Assembly: GCF_048569485.1 (NCBI RefSeq)
Contig: NC_134355.1
Location: 662,846,215-662,910,214 of the forward strand
Direction: 5' to 3'
DNA length: 64,000 nucleotides
Source: Anomaloglossus baeobatrachus
Lineage: Eukaryota; Chordata; Amphibia; Anura; Aromobatidae
Numbering within the stretch: the stretch's first letter is position 1; every line of letters starts with the position of its first letter. This document shows positions 22,153 through 33,031 of this stretch, one piece after another. The notes under the pieces were generated by a model. The model was not told the origin of the DNA. It did not search any database and saw only the letters and a program-made list of their open reading frames with translations. The translations under genes and the position numbers were made by a program.

Positions 22153-23358
22153 TGTGACGCCCTGGGCAAGCCAGGGGTCACAGGTCACAACACCACCACA
22201 CCCCACACTCCAGGTAGGCACATCACAGCTAAACTACAAATCCTTGTTGCCTTCCTCCAGAGGCTGATGATTCACACCAGGGGGTGGGCCAGGCGGTTGG
22301 CTCCGCCCACCAAGGAGATCACAGCTTTGGAGGCGGGAAGGACCAGGCAGAGTAGCCCGGGGAGGGCAAGAGTAAACAAGTAGTGGAAGTAGAAAAGTGG
22401 TAAAGGAGGAAAGCAAGTGAGGTGACAAGAAGGAAGGAAAGCCTGAAGGGTCCAGCTTTGTGTAGGGCCAGAACAGCAAGGTCAGCGACGGCGGTGACTG
22501 TCTGGAGGGGGGACCGTTTGGAAGTTCCTGGAAGGACCCCGTTGGCTGTGTGCCCGGTGGTCTGGAGCAGTGTTCCGAAGGACAGTCAGCACCAGGGCAG
22601 GGGCCTCTCGGACCCCGGCAAGGCTAGGAGTCGCCAAATTTGCCGAATCCGTCAGTGAAGGGGACGTAGATCCCCCAACAACCAAGACCCGATTGAAGGC
22701 AACAGCTCAACCTGAAGCAGAGAGACACCGCCACTGCCAAGGCACCAGTTTCTCAGGGCCAGCGCCTGCGGGAAAAGTGTAGAGCTCCTCCGGCCCAGAT
22801 TGTAGTCGGGGAGCGGGTAACCGGAGGGAATCCACCGCTACCACAAGTCAACCATAGGTGCAAGGAAGAGGGACATCACCGTCACCTACCGGGAGTGCAG
22901 GTGCAGCCGTCTGTGGGACCGTCCTACCAGCCGTTTGGTTTACCGTACAAACTGTGTCCGTGTCTCAGGCTGAGTGAGTACCACAGTGCCGCAAGGCACA
23001 GCGCTGCCCCCGCGTCCCTGCGCCCACCAGGCGCCGCACCTCACAAACCATCACCGGACCCCGGGATCACCAACCCCTGCCCACGGAGGGGCAACGCAAC
23101 ACCTGGCTGCTCCGCATCACCATCCCCGGGATCCCCGCATTGAGCAGCGGTGGTGAAATCACCACAACCGTGAGTGGCGTCACGAACTTTAACAATCCCC
23201 GCACCCAACAAACCCCTTTCACTCACGGGCGAGGAGCGCCGCTCGAGAAACCCCCGGGATCCGGCCTACGGCTCGAGCCACCACTGAGCAGCGGCCGCCG
23301 GACCCGAGCAGAAGGGGGCGAGCGTAGTGTGCTGACACCCTCCTCCCCGCCCGCGACA
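22153..23358 (+). repeat. 3' LTR of element B
   Basis: About 1206 bp, preceded by the polypurine tract AAGGGGGAA and followed by the GCAG target copy. Near-identical to the LTR at 19023. Confidence 0.92.
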
Positions 23359-24645
23359 GCAGTACCAACAGATTCAGGAGTATGTGGAGAAGAATCTAAG
23401 TCGGAGTCGGGAACAGCAGGAGCGGCGCTTCAATCAGAAAGCGGCTGCGGGCCCTTTCCAGCCTGGAGATGTGGTGTTAAAGCGGAAGAGGAAGACCCAC
23501 AAGCTGGATGATCAATGGGAGCAAACCCCATACGTCATACAGCCCACAGGATGGGAGGATGGGAAGGCCTACCAGATCAGTCGTGATCAAGGGGGCACTT
23601 TGGCCATGGTTTCTCGAGACCATCTGAAAAGGTGCCCACCAGCATTGAGGGCAACGCCTGAAGTACCGGTTCCTCCAAAAGCAGAGAAGGCAAAAGAGGT
23701 GATCCACACTGTAATGGGTGACTTCCCAGCGGATTGGCCTACACAGAATGGCGCAATGAGTCTTCCAGTGATACTGTTCCCACAACCTGTGGATGAAGAA
23801 GTGATGGAGGCAGTCAACCGTGAGCCAGAACCAGTGCCAGTGCCCAGGGATGAACCTGTACCCAGCTCCCCTATGCCTCCGCCTGCCCCACACGATAGCA
23901 GGGAGGAGGAACTGATTGTTCCCTCTGCCCCACTGCCTAGCCCCACTTACACCGGACCCTGGAGGTCCACCCGCCCCAACCTAGGTAGACCCCCACTTAG
24001 GTACAGGGAAACCGTCCTTTAAAAAGGGGACCAGAAGTGTGTGTGTTTGTTTAAAAGTTGAAAATGATGATAAGTGAAATAGAACCGAAAAGTCACCTGA
24101 TTATCTGTGATTGAAACCGGCCGTTGCCTGCACCGTTGTCCCCGTGGGGACCGCTTGAAAATTGTTTGCATAGAGAACTTTCTATGGACAAGCCCGTGAA
24201 CTTGCAGGGCAACCACAGACGCTAGTGGCTTGTAAATAAGTTGTGTTACCGTTTCCGCAATTACCACCTCCGGAGAGGCAGGTTGGAGGGAGGGCCCGCA
24301 GTGGAGCAGGCTGGGGCCCAGCCACCACAGGAACCAGTGGCTACCCTCTGGAGGGGAAGGACAGATCCCGCTCGGGTAACTGGTTCAGGACTGGGGTCAA
24401 GGGGTGCTGCCTGGGTTTTAGGGGCAGCATCAGGGCCAGGTTACTTGGGTGGGAGAGAGCGGAGACCGTAGCCGTTAACCGTTTAAAATTGTAACGTTTA
24501 AGAAATGAACCTCCCGATGTGGGATGATGTTTTTCTACTTGTATATAGGTTGCCATTTTTCTTATCTTTTCAGAAAAACAAAAGGAAAATAAAACCGGTG
24601 TTGGACGGGCAGCCCGAGGACGGTCTGCGTTTTGCTAAGGGGGAA

Positions 24646-25907
24646 TGTGACGCCCTGGGCAAGCCAGGGGTCACAGGTCACAACACCACATGCACCCCAC
24701 ATTCCCTGCAGGAACACCAAAGCTAACCTAAAATCCTTGTTGCCTTCCTCCAGGGGCTGATGTCTACACCAGGGGGTGGGCCAGGCGGTTGGCTCCGCCC
24801 ACCGAGGAGTTCACAGCCCTGGAGGCGGGAAGAACCAGGCAGTCAAGCTAGGGAGGAGGAAGTAGAAGGAAGTGAAGTGGTAGATGAGCTTGAAAGAGGA
24901 GTTAAAGTGGAAGACTAAGTGAGAGTGGTGACAGAAAAGGAACAGTTAAGAAAGCCTGAAGTTGGTCCGGGTGTGTGCCCCGGACTTAGACAGCAAGGTC
25001 AGCAGACGGCGGTGATAGTCTGCAGGGGCACTGCTTGGAGTTTGCCGGAAGGACCGCGGACGGGTGGTGACCCGGCGGTACCGGAGCGGTATACGAAGAA
25101 CAGTCAGCACCAGGGCAGGGGCTTTTCGGATCCCGGCAAGGCTAGGAGTCGCCATAATTTGCCAAATCCGTCAGTGAAGGGGACCTCTGTCTCCTAACAA
25201 CCAAGTCCCGATTGAAGGCAACAGTCCGACCGTTAAGGGGAGACACCGCCACCGCCAAGGCACCAGTTTCCCAGGGCCAGCGCCTGCGGGCAAGAGAGGG
25301 GCTCCTCCAGCTTATGTCCAGGTCGGGGAGCGGGTAACCGGTGGGAACCCATCGCTACCAAAAAGACTTTACATAAGTGCAGGGAAGAGACCATCACCAC
25401 TAACTGCAGGGAAGATCAGCACCGTAACCGTCCGAGGGACCCGTCCAACCAGCCGTTTGTTTACCGAGAACTGTGTCGTGTTTACTGGCTGAGTGAGTAC
25501 CTCCGTGCCGTGCGGCACAGCGCTGCCCCTGCGCCCCTGCACCTCCACAGGCCCCATACCCGCCTGTCCATCATACCAACCCCATCACTGGGCCCCGGGA
25601 CTACCAAAACCCCCTACCCACGGAGAGGCAAATCAACAACTGGCTGCTCCATACCATCACTCCCGGGCTCCCCAGACAGAGCAGCGGTGATGTCCACTTA
25701 ATCACCACAACCGTGGGTGGCGTCACGGACAATAAACTATTCCAAAACCCAATCCCCTTTCACTCACGGGCGAGGAACGCCGCTCGAGTCCCCGGGATCT
25801 GGCCCATCGCTCGAGCCACCGAGCAGCAGCAGCAGGCCGCAGCAGCCGCAGCCGCAGCCGGACCCGAGCAGTGGGAGAGCGCGGCGTCCCCTCCTCCGCC
25901 CGCAACA
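24646..25907 (+). repeat. 3' LTR of element A
   Basis: Starts TGTGACGCCCTGGGCAAGCC after TAAGGGGGAA and ends CCGCCCGCAACA; CAGT follows. Pairs with the LTR at 13152. Confidence 0.92.
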
Positions 25908-26262
25908 CAGTCATTCCCTAATGATGCAAACTCAATGAAATTAGGCCTCTGTTGTTAATGAAGAGGCAAAATGACTGGATTATTGATGTTCTTCAAGTAG
26001 TAGGGACTGTCACTATACCATTCACAAAGTGTATGGCAGTTCTGTATTGACTAGAAACACCTGCCCACACTGTAACAGGCTCATCTTGCAATGTGGATGG
26101 ATGCAAGCTTGATCGGAAATTTTATGGAGCTTCACTATATGAGAGCTGTGCATTTGTGTTTAACTTTAGATTACCAAGACTGAACACCATTTAGAAGATT
26201 GGTGTGGGTCCATCAGAAATCAGAGGGAGTACTATCAGACTTTTATAACATGTTTTGTGTTT
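25908..26262 (-). mobile_element. Tc1-type transposon remnant, transposase middle part
   Basis: The minus strand gives decayed Tc1-type blocks: VTVWAGVS-like, LHFVNGIVTVPYYLKNI-like and the RPNFIEF stretch that corresponds to the family's PNFIFMDDNA catalytic region. It is the other half of the copy at 12836-13151; together they show that element A landed inside a Tc1 transposon. Stops show it is inactive. Confidence 0.65.
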
Positions 26263-26561
26263 ATGCCATGAATGTAAAAGATGTAGAAGATAGTTATTGC
26301 TGTGCACTCAGTCAATTTAATGAGGTTCTTGTGGAAAGGATGTGCAATCCCAAAATGTCAGGAAGATAATTTCACTGCACACTTGGATGAATTGATGTAA
26401 AATTGACATTTTATTTGCAATGTAGACATTCACATGGACATGAAATAGGTGCAGGAATGTTTGCGACAAATAGAAAATGTTCTGAACTATTGGGATCTTG
26501 TTCACTAGTGTCTGGATATGGAGGGTAGAAGGCGCTCCTTCACCTAAGTTCCGTGATAGTC

Positions 26562-27177
26562 TTAAAGTGAACCTGTCACCAGATTTGGTGACTATAACCT
26601 GCCGCAACCACCAGTGGGCTCTTATATCGCTCAGGCCGCTGTGTAGAATGTAAAAATCACTTTATAATACTCACCTAAGGCATGGTGCAGTGCAGACCGG
26701 TCAGATGGGTGTCTCCGTTCACCGGTACCGGATCCTCCTCTTTCGGCCATCTTTGTATCTTTGTCCTCCTTCTTCTGAAGCCTGGGTGCATGACGTGTCC
26801 TACATCATCCACGATAGCCAACATTGAAGTCTTGCACATGTGCACTACAATATTTTGATCTGCCCTGCTTAGGGCAGACCAAAGTTCATCTGCGCATGAC
26901 CTCAATGCCGGTGAGTGTTGATGACATCATGCACCCAGGCTTCAGAAGAAAGAGGACATAGATGGCCGAAAGAGGAGGTGCCGATACTAGAGAACGGAGA
27001 CACCCATCCGACCAGTCTGCACTGCACCACCCCTTAGGTGGTTATTATAAAGTGATTTTTATATTCTACACAGCGGCTTTGGCTTTTATATACAGCATGT
27101 TAGAATGGTGTATATAAGAGCCCACTGGTGGTGGCCGCAGCTTATAGGCCCCAAATCTGGTGACAGCTTCCCTTTAA
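26562..27177. mobile_element. Foldback MITE with TTAA ends
   Basis: TTAAAGTGAACCTGTCACC at the left and GGTGACAGCTTCCCTTTAA at the right, with paired arms containing CAGTGGGCTCTTATAT/ATATAAGAGCCCACTG. Same family as 6550-7194. Confidence 0.8.
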
Positions 27178-28380
27178 AAGATGGCAGTACCCTTTTAGGT
27201 TGGAATTAACAGCACTTGTTGGGAGCAAGATTATCAGAAGTGCTTAATTAGATCATAACATTTCAAATTTATCTAACATTTTTTGCAAGAGGTTTAAAAA
27301 AACATCTTCTTACCTCCACACACCTCTACTGCAGCTGCTCCTCTGATCATCTCCTTTATCTTCTCACTTTTGTCTTCTATATTTTCCTCTTTCAAGGCCT
27401 TCATGGTGCCATTCTTCTGTAGGCCCTACGTTCCATGTGATTTGCTGTATATAGTAATGTGGAGCGTAACGCACGTCATTGATGATGTGGAGTCTAACGA
27501 AGAATGGTAGCACCAGAGGGTCAGAAAGAGAAGAAGATATAGGTTAGACGATAGATGGTGAAGGAGCTGACCTAAACTTCTCAGGTGGTGGGAAAGGTAG
27601 GGAATAACCAAGCCGAGTTGGGTATTAAAATTTCTTTTTAAAACTCTTCCAAGCCAGTAAGATTTTTACCAAATTTATTTGATGCAAATTGAATTTCCCA
27701 CCCAATATGAAGTGCATCTGCTGAGTTTGAGTTTTAATAGAGTTCATCATTTTTAGTTCTGGATTATCAGACAATAGTATTAAGGTGAATAGAGACTCGA
27801 AAATGGGACAGACCACATCAATACATTTAGGAAATGCTATGTCAATATACAATAATGGTCTATAATTAGTGTGATTGGTGGGAGTATAGAAGCTCAGAAG
27901 AAATCAAACACATTGGTAGAAGCTACAGTCTTTCTGAGGGCCCTGGTATGTCGATGAAGCTGGTTGTCCATAGTACTAAATTCAGCTAGATTATCATGTC
28001 GATCAGTATAACTGTGTTAATATAGATTATAATGTATAGGTATACTGTATATAATAATGAAAAAGAGGCAGTACACCATTAGTAGTGCAAAAAGGTTCCG
28101 TGATAGGAACAAAACATCACAACATGGGATAATTAAGTCATTTTCATCATTTTATCAAAGTGGACCAATTGGGTATTTGTCCATAAGACCCTATGCCCAC
28201 TATTTTGCAATAGTATTTTAGTGCTCACTCACTCTATATAAACAAAGCACCCAAAACCCATCAATAAGGTGTCTAGGAAACAATGAATATCAGAAAGGCC
28301 CCTGTGAACATATGTATGGCAAAAAACCGTTTGCAGAGGTCAAGACCACCATAAACACAAATTTAAATATCTTTTATATT
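27178..28380. other. Unassigned AT-rich intron sequence
   Basis: Part of CYP2 intron 6. No convincing open frames or terminal repeats seen. Confidence 0.5.
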
Positions 28381-28960
28381 TTATTATATCAAATAATCAA
28401 TAGAAAAATTCAAGAGGATGTATTTTATAATAGTAAGTAGGGAGACAAATATAGTAAACGTAGGTAGGGTATCTCAAGAAAGAACATATCAATACGTATC
28501 AGAGGGACTATAAAAGGCATATACTACAGCTCCATCCACAGTAATAAATAAATATTGAGAAATATACTGCAAACAATGATTTCTCTTTTGATGTAAAAAA
28601 AAAAAAAATATCAATAAAAACATGATATCTCAATAAATAATGCATGCAGCAAAGAAACCCAAGTAACAAAGTGCTAATTAAGTAAATAATAAAATTCTAA
28701 AGTGCCTAGGAGAGTCCTTTTAAAAGATAGTAGAAAGACATAGGCTCAAAGTAAACAAAAAGTAAGTAGATTCAATGAATGAGAAAGGTGCAGTAGTGCC
28801 TAATAAAGATTCTAATGGGATAGCAGCATGATGGTTGAAAGTATACACTAGTGGAGGAGATGGTAGATACTTATGTCAGGTCCATGAAGCTGGTCTGTTC
28901 TTAGCCCGACGCGCGTTTCGTCCAATACTAACTTCCTCAGGGGGAGGTTGAAGTGATGAG
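28381..28960 (-). mobile_element. Possible Penelope-like element remnant
   Basis: AT-rich sequence ending in CTGAGGA...GAAACGCG on the minus strand, the same combination as in the piece at 48604. Hammerhead motifs of this kind are known from Penelope-like retroelements. No reverse transcriptase is visible, and the boundaries are approximate. Confidence 0.35.
28905..28944 (-). ncRNA. Hammerhead-ribozyme-like motif (weak stem II)
   Basis: On the minus strand: CCCC, CUGAGGA, a 14-nt stem-loop region, GAAA, then CGCGCGUC and GGG. This has the two conserved core boxes (CUGANGA, GAAA), a minimal AC/GU stem III with a GUC cleavage triplet, and a 3-bp stem I (CCC/GGG). Stem II pairs poorly (GUU/GAC with an extra A), so it may be decayed. 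Confidence 0.4.
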
Positions 28961-29007
28961 TTTCACTCTGTTGTGTTTTAATATATAATTAATCTCTCTC
29001 GTGACAG

Positions 29008-29192
29008 AAAAAGTGCAGAATGAAATTGAGAAAGTGATCGGATCGGCCCAACCTCAAATGGAGCATCGGAAAGAAATGCCGTATACAGATGCCGTCATCC
29101 ATGAGATTCAGCGGTTTGGGGATATCGCACCGGCTGCTGTTCCACATGCAACTACTCGAGATGTTACCTTTAGAGGCTATTTTATTCCAAAG
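29008..29192 (+). CDS. CYP2 gene, exon 7 (K-helix)
   Basis: Bounded by GTGACAG and GTAATA; 185 bp against the usual 188, so one codon short. It encodes [16 protein letters not shown], then [19 protein letters not shown] and [19 protein letters not shown] holds the ExxR pair of the P450 K-helix that helps hold the haem pocket. The first two bases complete the codon begun in exon 6, and the exon ends in phase 0, as in other CYP2 genes. Intron 6 before it is 19 kb, swollen by elements A and B and others. [14 protein letters not shown] is close to the CYP2K consensus as I recall it. Confidence 0.94.
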
Positions 29193-29403
29193 GTAATAAC
29201 TCCGTCATCTGTCTTCTCTCATTGGACCATTTGCCATTGTTATAAAATGGTGATATAGCACTATGCTATTGAGCAAACCCCTCACATTAGGGCCAATCAT
29301 AAGGGCACATAGCACTGTGAGAAAGAAGGAAGGTGATCCAGCTCAACTGGGGCAAGGTCCGGCATGCACGGATAACACTCTGGCAGTGCAAGGGTCCAAC
29401 AGA

Positions 29404-29678
29404 AGAATAAGAAATCCAGCTTCCGGAGTTGTAGTAAAACTATTGCAAAATTTTATTGAAGGACGTCAAAATTAAAGTGATAACAAGGACAAAAATAGGT
29501 AGCCCATATACGGCTACGCGTTTCAAACCCTGCCTGTGTTCTTTGCTCGAAACGCGTCGCCTTATGCCGTATATGGGCTCCCTATTTTTGTCCTTGTCAT
29601 CACATTAATTTTGACGTCCTTCAATAAAATTTTGCAATAGTTTTACTACAACTCCGGAAGCTGGATTTTTTATTCTTA
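29404..29678. repeat. Head-to-head inverted repeat with GAAACGCGT at the apex
   Basis: Two arms of about 120 bp (containing AATAAAATTTTGCAATAG and CTCCGGAAGCTGGATTT) face each other around 29525-29555. At the apex each arm reads GAAACGCGTM-GCC, the 3' half of a hammerhead core, without a clear CUGANGA half. It may be two Penelope-like ends joined in opposite orientation; that origin is inference. Confidence 0.6.
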
Positions 29679-29946
29679 ACATAGCACTGTACATCAGATA
29701 TCTTTCTTTAGTGATTGTGGACAACCACAATTTTTATTTGTAAATCAGAGTATTTGCTAATTTTGCAAATACCTAATTTTCCACCACTAAAATCTTCCTG
29801 CCACATAAAATTTATCCATGTAATGAAAAAATGTCCTTTCCTGAAACCTCTACCTGCTTGTCACACATGGACTAGCAGACGTCCGAAGTATAGCATAGCC
29901 ATGGAGATGGAACGGGAGAGGAGCATAAATAGTAGCATAAATAAAT

Positions 29947-30486
29947 AGATCTTTAGAAAAAGTATTTAAAAAGATCCTTTACAATATGTTAATGAGGCCA
30001 GCGACTAGTCACAAGGGCGTTAGTTCCCTTGGCTAGTCGGCCCCTTAGCATGTAAGCACGTCCTTGTGGGCGTGCTGTCACGAATGTGCAGTGTCAGAGG
30101 CATGGTCGCACTCACCTCAGCTGTCACCACTGGTTTTCAGCTCAGTGCACACAATCAGAACATCCCAGGACTTCCAGTCATATGCACTACACGAGTTTGA
30201 AGCCGGGACGCATACACCTGGCTTCATAGCACGCATGACTGGAAGTCCGGGACTTCTGATCATGCGCACTGAGCCTAAATCCAAGCAATGGGCATGGTGC
30301 AGCAGAGAGCGGTGAGATCGACCATGCCTCAGATGCTTCACATTCATTAGCATGTTAGCACACCCATAGGGACATTCTAACATGCTAAGGGGGCCGACTA
30401 GCCAAGGGAACAAACGAACAGGGGACTAGTCCCTGGCCTCAATAGCATATTATAAAGAATCTTTAGAAATACTTTTTCTAAATATC
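29947..30486. mobile_element. Foldback MITE
   Basis: The left arm AGATCTTTAGAAAAAGTATT...GGCC and the right arm GGCCTC...AATACTTTTTCTAAA pair over about 60 bp. A second paired layer (CCCTTGGCTAGTCGGCC/GGCCGACTAGCCAAGGG) lies within. Noncoding; in CYP2 intron 7. Confidence 0.75.
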
Positions 30487-30910
30487 CCTTTTGTCTATGT
30501 TAGTGTCTACAGGGACAGTTAGGCAGGGGTTAGCAATATGCACCCAGAACTCCTCTTGGCTCTGGGTGCACATTGCACCTGACAGGTTTTATGATATATA
30601 TATATTTTTTTGAATATGAAAAAAAAGGATGATACACTGATGATAATTGATAAAACTCAGATGCAAAGCACTGATGAATATCCCTCCATTTTTTTCACCA
30701 AATATTAGTTTTTCAGCCGTTGTCTAAATAGTTTAATCAACCAGGCCCTCCAGTCAGTGTAGTGTGGTGCCGGTTCCGAACTGACAAATTATACGATTTT
30801 CTTGCCTTCAACGGTACAATGCTTCAAGTCAATTCATTCCATTTGTAATCAATTTACCTGTACTCTTTGTATAGTATATTTACTATATAACATTTTTGTT
30901 TTCGTTCCAG

Positions 30911-31052
30911 GGAGCAACTGTGATCACACTGATTCATTCGGCTCTCAGAGATAAGGATTACTTCGAAAAACCAGAGGAATTTTATCCAGAACATTTTCTT
31001 GACTCCGCTGGAAATTTTAAGAAGAACGAGGCCTTTATTCCTTTCTCCATAG
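30911..31052 (+). CDS. CYP2 gene, exon 8
   Basis: Exactly 142 bp between TTCGTTCCAG and GTAACA, the standard CYP2 exon 8 size. It encodes GATVITLIHSALRDKDYFEK, then PEEFYPEHFLDSAGNFKKNE and AFIPFSIG. The PEEFYPEHFLD block is the P450 aromatic/PERF region, and FSIG begins the haem-binding loop that is completed in the last exon. The final single base pairs in phase with the start of the exon at 34056. Confidence 0.94.
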
Positions 31053-31449
31053 GTAACAGGAACATTATAGCTAAAAATTAATAAAGTCACTTGATTAACT
31101 TGTTTTAAAACAATGGTCACTGTGAAGGAGACATTACCTCTTTTGTATAGGGTTTTTTTTGTCTATTTTTTTTCCCATTAAAATTGCTTTTTCTTTTTTT
31201 ACTTTTTTTTAAGACCTCACCACCCGGCAATTTTCCATTTTTACTTTTTCCTCCCTTTCTTCCAAGAGCCATAACTTTTTTTTATTTTTGTTCACCCCAT
31301 TGTAATTTATTGCAATGTTATGGAGACCAAAAACAACTAAAATTCTGGTGTTTTGATGTTTTCTCATGACGCCGTATACCGATCAGATTAATTTATTTTC
31401 TAACTTGATAGATCGGGCATTTCTGAATACGGCAATACCAAATATGTGG

Positions 31450-31450
<1 letters not shown>

Positions 31451-31482
<32 letters not shown>
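31451..31482. repeat. (ATT)n microsatellite
   Basis: About ten uninterrupted ATT units. Confidence 0.97.
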
Positions 31483-31608
31483 GTTTTATTTTCAATGGGG
31501 CAAAAAGTGGGTGATTTGAACTTTAGTGGTTTTTTTTTATTTTTTTTCATATTTTAAAAAAACATTTTTTACACTTTTTCTTTCTTTTACTATTCCTCCT
31601 AGGGCAGA

Positions 31609-31796
31609 GGTCCCATACTCCAGTCCTCAAGGCCCACCAACAGTGCAGGTTTTTGGGATTTCCTTAGTATTGCACAGGTGTTAATGTAATTACCTGCCCA
31701 GGTGCTGGTTCCAACAGCAGTGCAATGCTAAGGAAATCCTGAAAACATGCACTGTTGGTGGGCCTTGAGGACTGGAGTTGGGGAACCCTGTCCAAG
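31609..31796. mobile_element. Short foldback MITE
   Basis: ACTCCAGTCCTCAAGGCCCA at the left pairs with TGGGCCTTGAGGACTGGAGT at the right. It is short, noncoding and nearly palindromic over its whole length. Confidence 0.8.
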
Positions 31797-32189
31797 GGTA
31801 CTTGAAGCTGATATAGTCTGATTGCTTCTGCGGGACAGGGCCTTGCTTCAACCCTGCTCTATACAGCAGAAATGCTGATCTCCTGTGAACATCAATGCTC
31901 AGCTGGCATTCACAGGAATTTAGTAATGACAGGGACATGGGTCATCAGCTGACTCTCAACTGTTATAACAACCCATCATTACCCCATAATCATGTCATAG
32001 GGCCGCCGATGGGAGTGAGGAATGACAAGGTCCCAGCTGGCACGCATTAAATCCCGCTGTCAAAGATTAACAGTGGGATTTAACTAGTTAGCAGGCACGG
32101 GTGGATCACTGATTCATCTGCACCTGTTAACTGCACATGTCAGCTGATTAGATCAACTGATTAGATCAACCATGCAAGTCCGCATTAGG

Positions 32190-32390
32190 CTGGATTCACA
32201 CTTGTCAGTGACTCTTGCGAGTCTCGCATTTCATCACCCGGCACGGCTGCACACTCTCCTGACAGGATCGGGTCGGCTGCATGTATTTCTATGCAGCTAA
32301 GACACTTGTGTCTGGAGAGTGTGTGGCCATGCCGGGTGATGTGATGTGAGACTCGCGCGAGTCACTCACAATTGGGATTACGGCATTAAA
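32190..32390. mobile_element. Short foldback MITE
   Basis: GTGACTCTTGCGAGTCTCGCAT...CACCCGGCA at the left pairs with the right arm ending TGAGACTCGCGCGAGTCAC. Noncoding. Confidence 0.65.
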
Positions 32391-32447
32391 GGAAAACACA
32401 CAACCTATCATGTACCGGTATATCATAGGTTATGAAAGGGTTAAACA

Positions 32448-32797
32448 TGACCTGTCACCAGATTGAAAGTGTCCAGTTTTTGCTCTTATTTTATTCCCAC
32501 TGCTCCCCTGAGTATATCATTTTTGGTTTTCAAAAATCCAGCCTGATTATTTAACGCTAATTATTATGGTCTGTGCAATAGGGCGTGGTGGAAAGGATCC
32601 TCAGGGGTGTATTCTTAGGCTGATTTGAATTACTACTCTGTGAGCAGTGACCCCTTGGCAAAGACCATAAAAAGTAGCAACTAACTAGTAGTAACCATAT
32701 GGAGGATTTAAAAAAAATGTTATCATACTGTTGTAGCAGCAAAAAATCAAAAAAGAGTAAAGACTGGCCACTTTTGACCTAGTGATAGGTACCCTTT
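32448..32797. mobile_element. Foldback MITE
   Basis: ACCTGTCACCAGATTGAAAG...TTTTTGCTCTT pairs imperfectly with AAAAGAGTAAAGACTGGCCA...GATAGGTACC. Confidence 0.6.
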
Positions 32798-33031
32798 GAA
32801 TAGCTAATTAGCATTGATATATCAAACTCTGCTGCTAAGGGAAAGGATGTTTCTACCCAGTGGACTCATGAGCTCTATACTATATACATGCACCCAACAT
32901 CCATCGCACATGTAAGGTGGATGACAGGAAGGGGTTAAACCTTGCCTAAAAGTGCTCAGTAGGTTTCCATAAATGGCAGAACTACTGTCAATGCTTAGAT
33001 TCTGTGGTAGCTCCAATCCAAGCATTTATAT

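Larger units (their letters stand above)
19023..23358 (+). mobile_element. Nonautonomous LTR element B carrying a cold-shock-domain ORF
   Basis: Two LTRs (19023-20214 and 22153-23358) flank a 1.94-kb interior. GCAG directly flanks both ends (19019-19022 and 23359-23362), so it is a single insertion into element A's integrase region. Interior order: primer-site candidate TGGCGTCACGAACAGG, a leader like that of A, a TATAAAA, one 333-codon ORF, then a 3' tail also like A's (shared GACAAGCCCGTGAACTTGCA) and the tract AAGGGGGAA. No gag, protease, RT or integrase is present, so it must borrow these, most likely from A-type elements. LTRs differ by only a handful of sites and one short indel, so it is young and younger than A, as the nesting requires. 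Confidence 0.9.
15643..24022 (+). pseudogene. pol of element A, split by element B
   Basis: Parts in order: aspartic protease around 15.7-16.0 kb (MALLDTGSQVTTIP); reverse transcriptase 16.6-17.4 kb with MCVDYRKINQIT, FGLCNAPGTFQ and YLDDVIV; RNase H 17.5-17.85 kb (LYTDASNVGLGAVLSQ, TDNNPLTHL); integrase 18.2-19.02 kb with the HHCC zinc region and the DDE core (ALDHVKL, TDQGPAFEAE, QTNGMCEKMN). After element B (19023-23362 including one target copy) the integrase C-terminal region continues (GPFQPGDVVLKRKR...), followed by an acidic Pro-rich tail to 24022. No chromodomain is visible. It is broken at about three places as well as by the insertion. Confidence 0.85.
13152..25907 (+). mobile_element. 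Ty3/Gypsy LTR element A, broken, interrupted by element B
   Basis: Two LTRs of about 1263 bp (TGTGACGCCC...) bracket gag and pol. CAGT directly flanks both outer ends (13148-13151 and 25908-25911), so this is one insertion, into a Tc1 copy. A primer-site candidate TGGCATCACGAACAGG follows the 5' LTR, and a polypurine tract AAGGGGGAA precedes the 3' LTR. I see no chromodomain. The two LTRs differ by roughly 2-3 percent by eye, giving an intermediate age. Apart from the inserted element B it has about three breaks in its coding region. Confidence 0.92.
31150..32445. mobile_element. AT-rich TTAA-element relative, decayed
   Basis: Shares the phrase CTTTCTTCCAAGAG(C/T)C(A/G)TAACTTT with the element at 11667-12825 and ends GGTTATGAAAGGGTTAA like that family. 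Two foldback MITEs (31609, 32190) have inserted into it. Left boundary uncertain. Confidence 0.45.

Noticed and set aside
22234-22479. Frames repeated at 19104 and 22234
   Set aside because: Identical because they lie in the two LTRs of element B; not genes.
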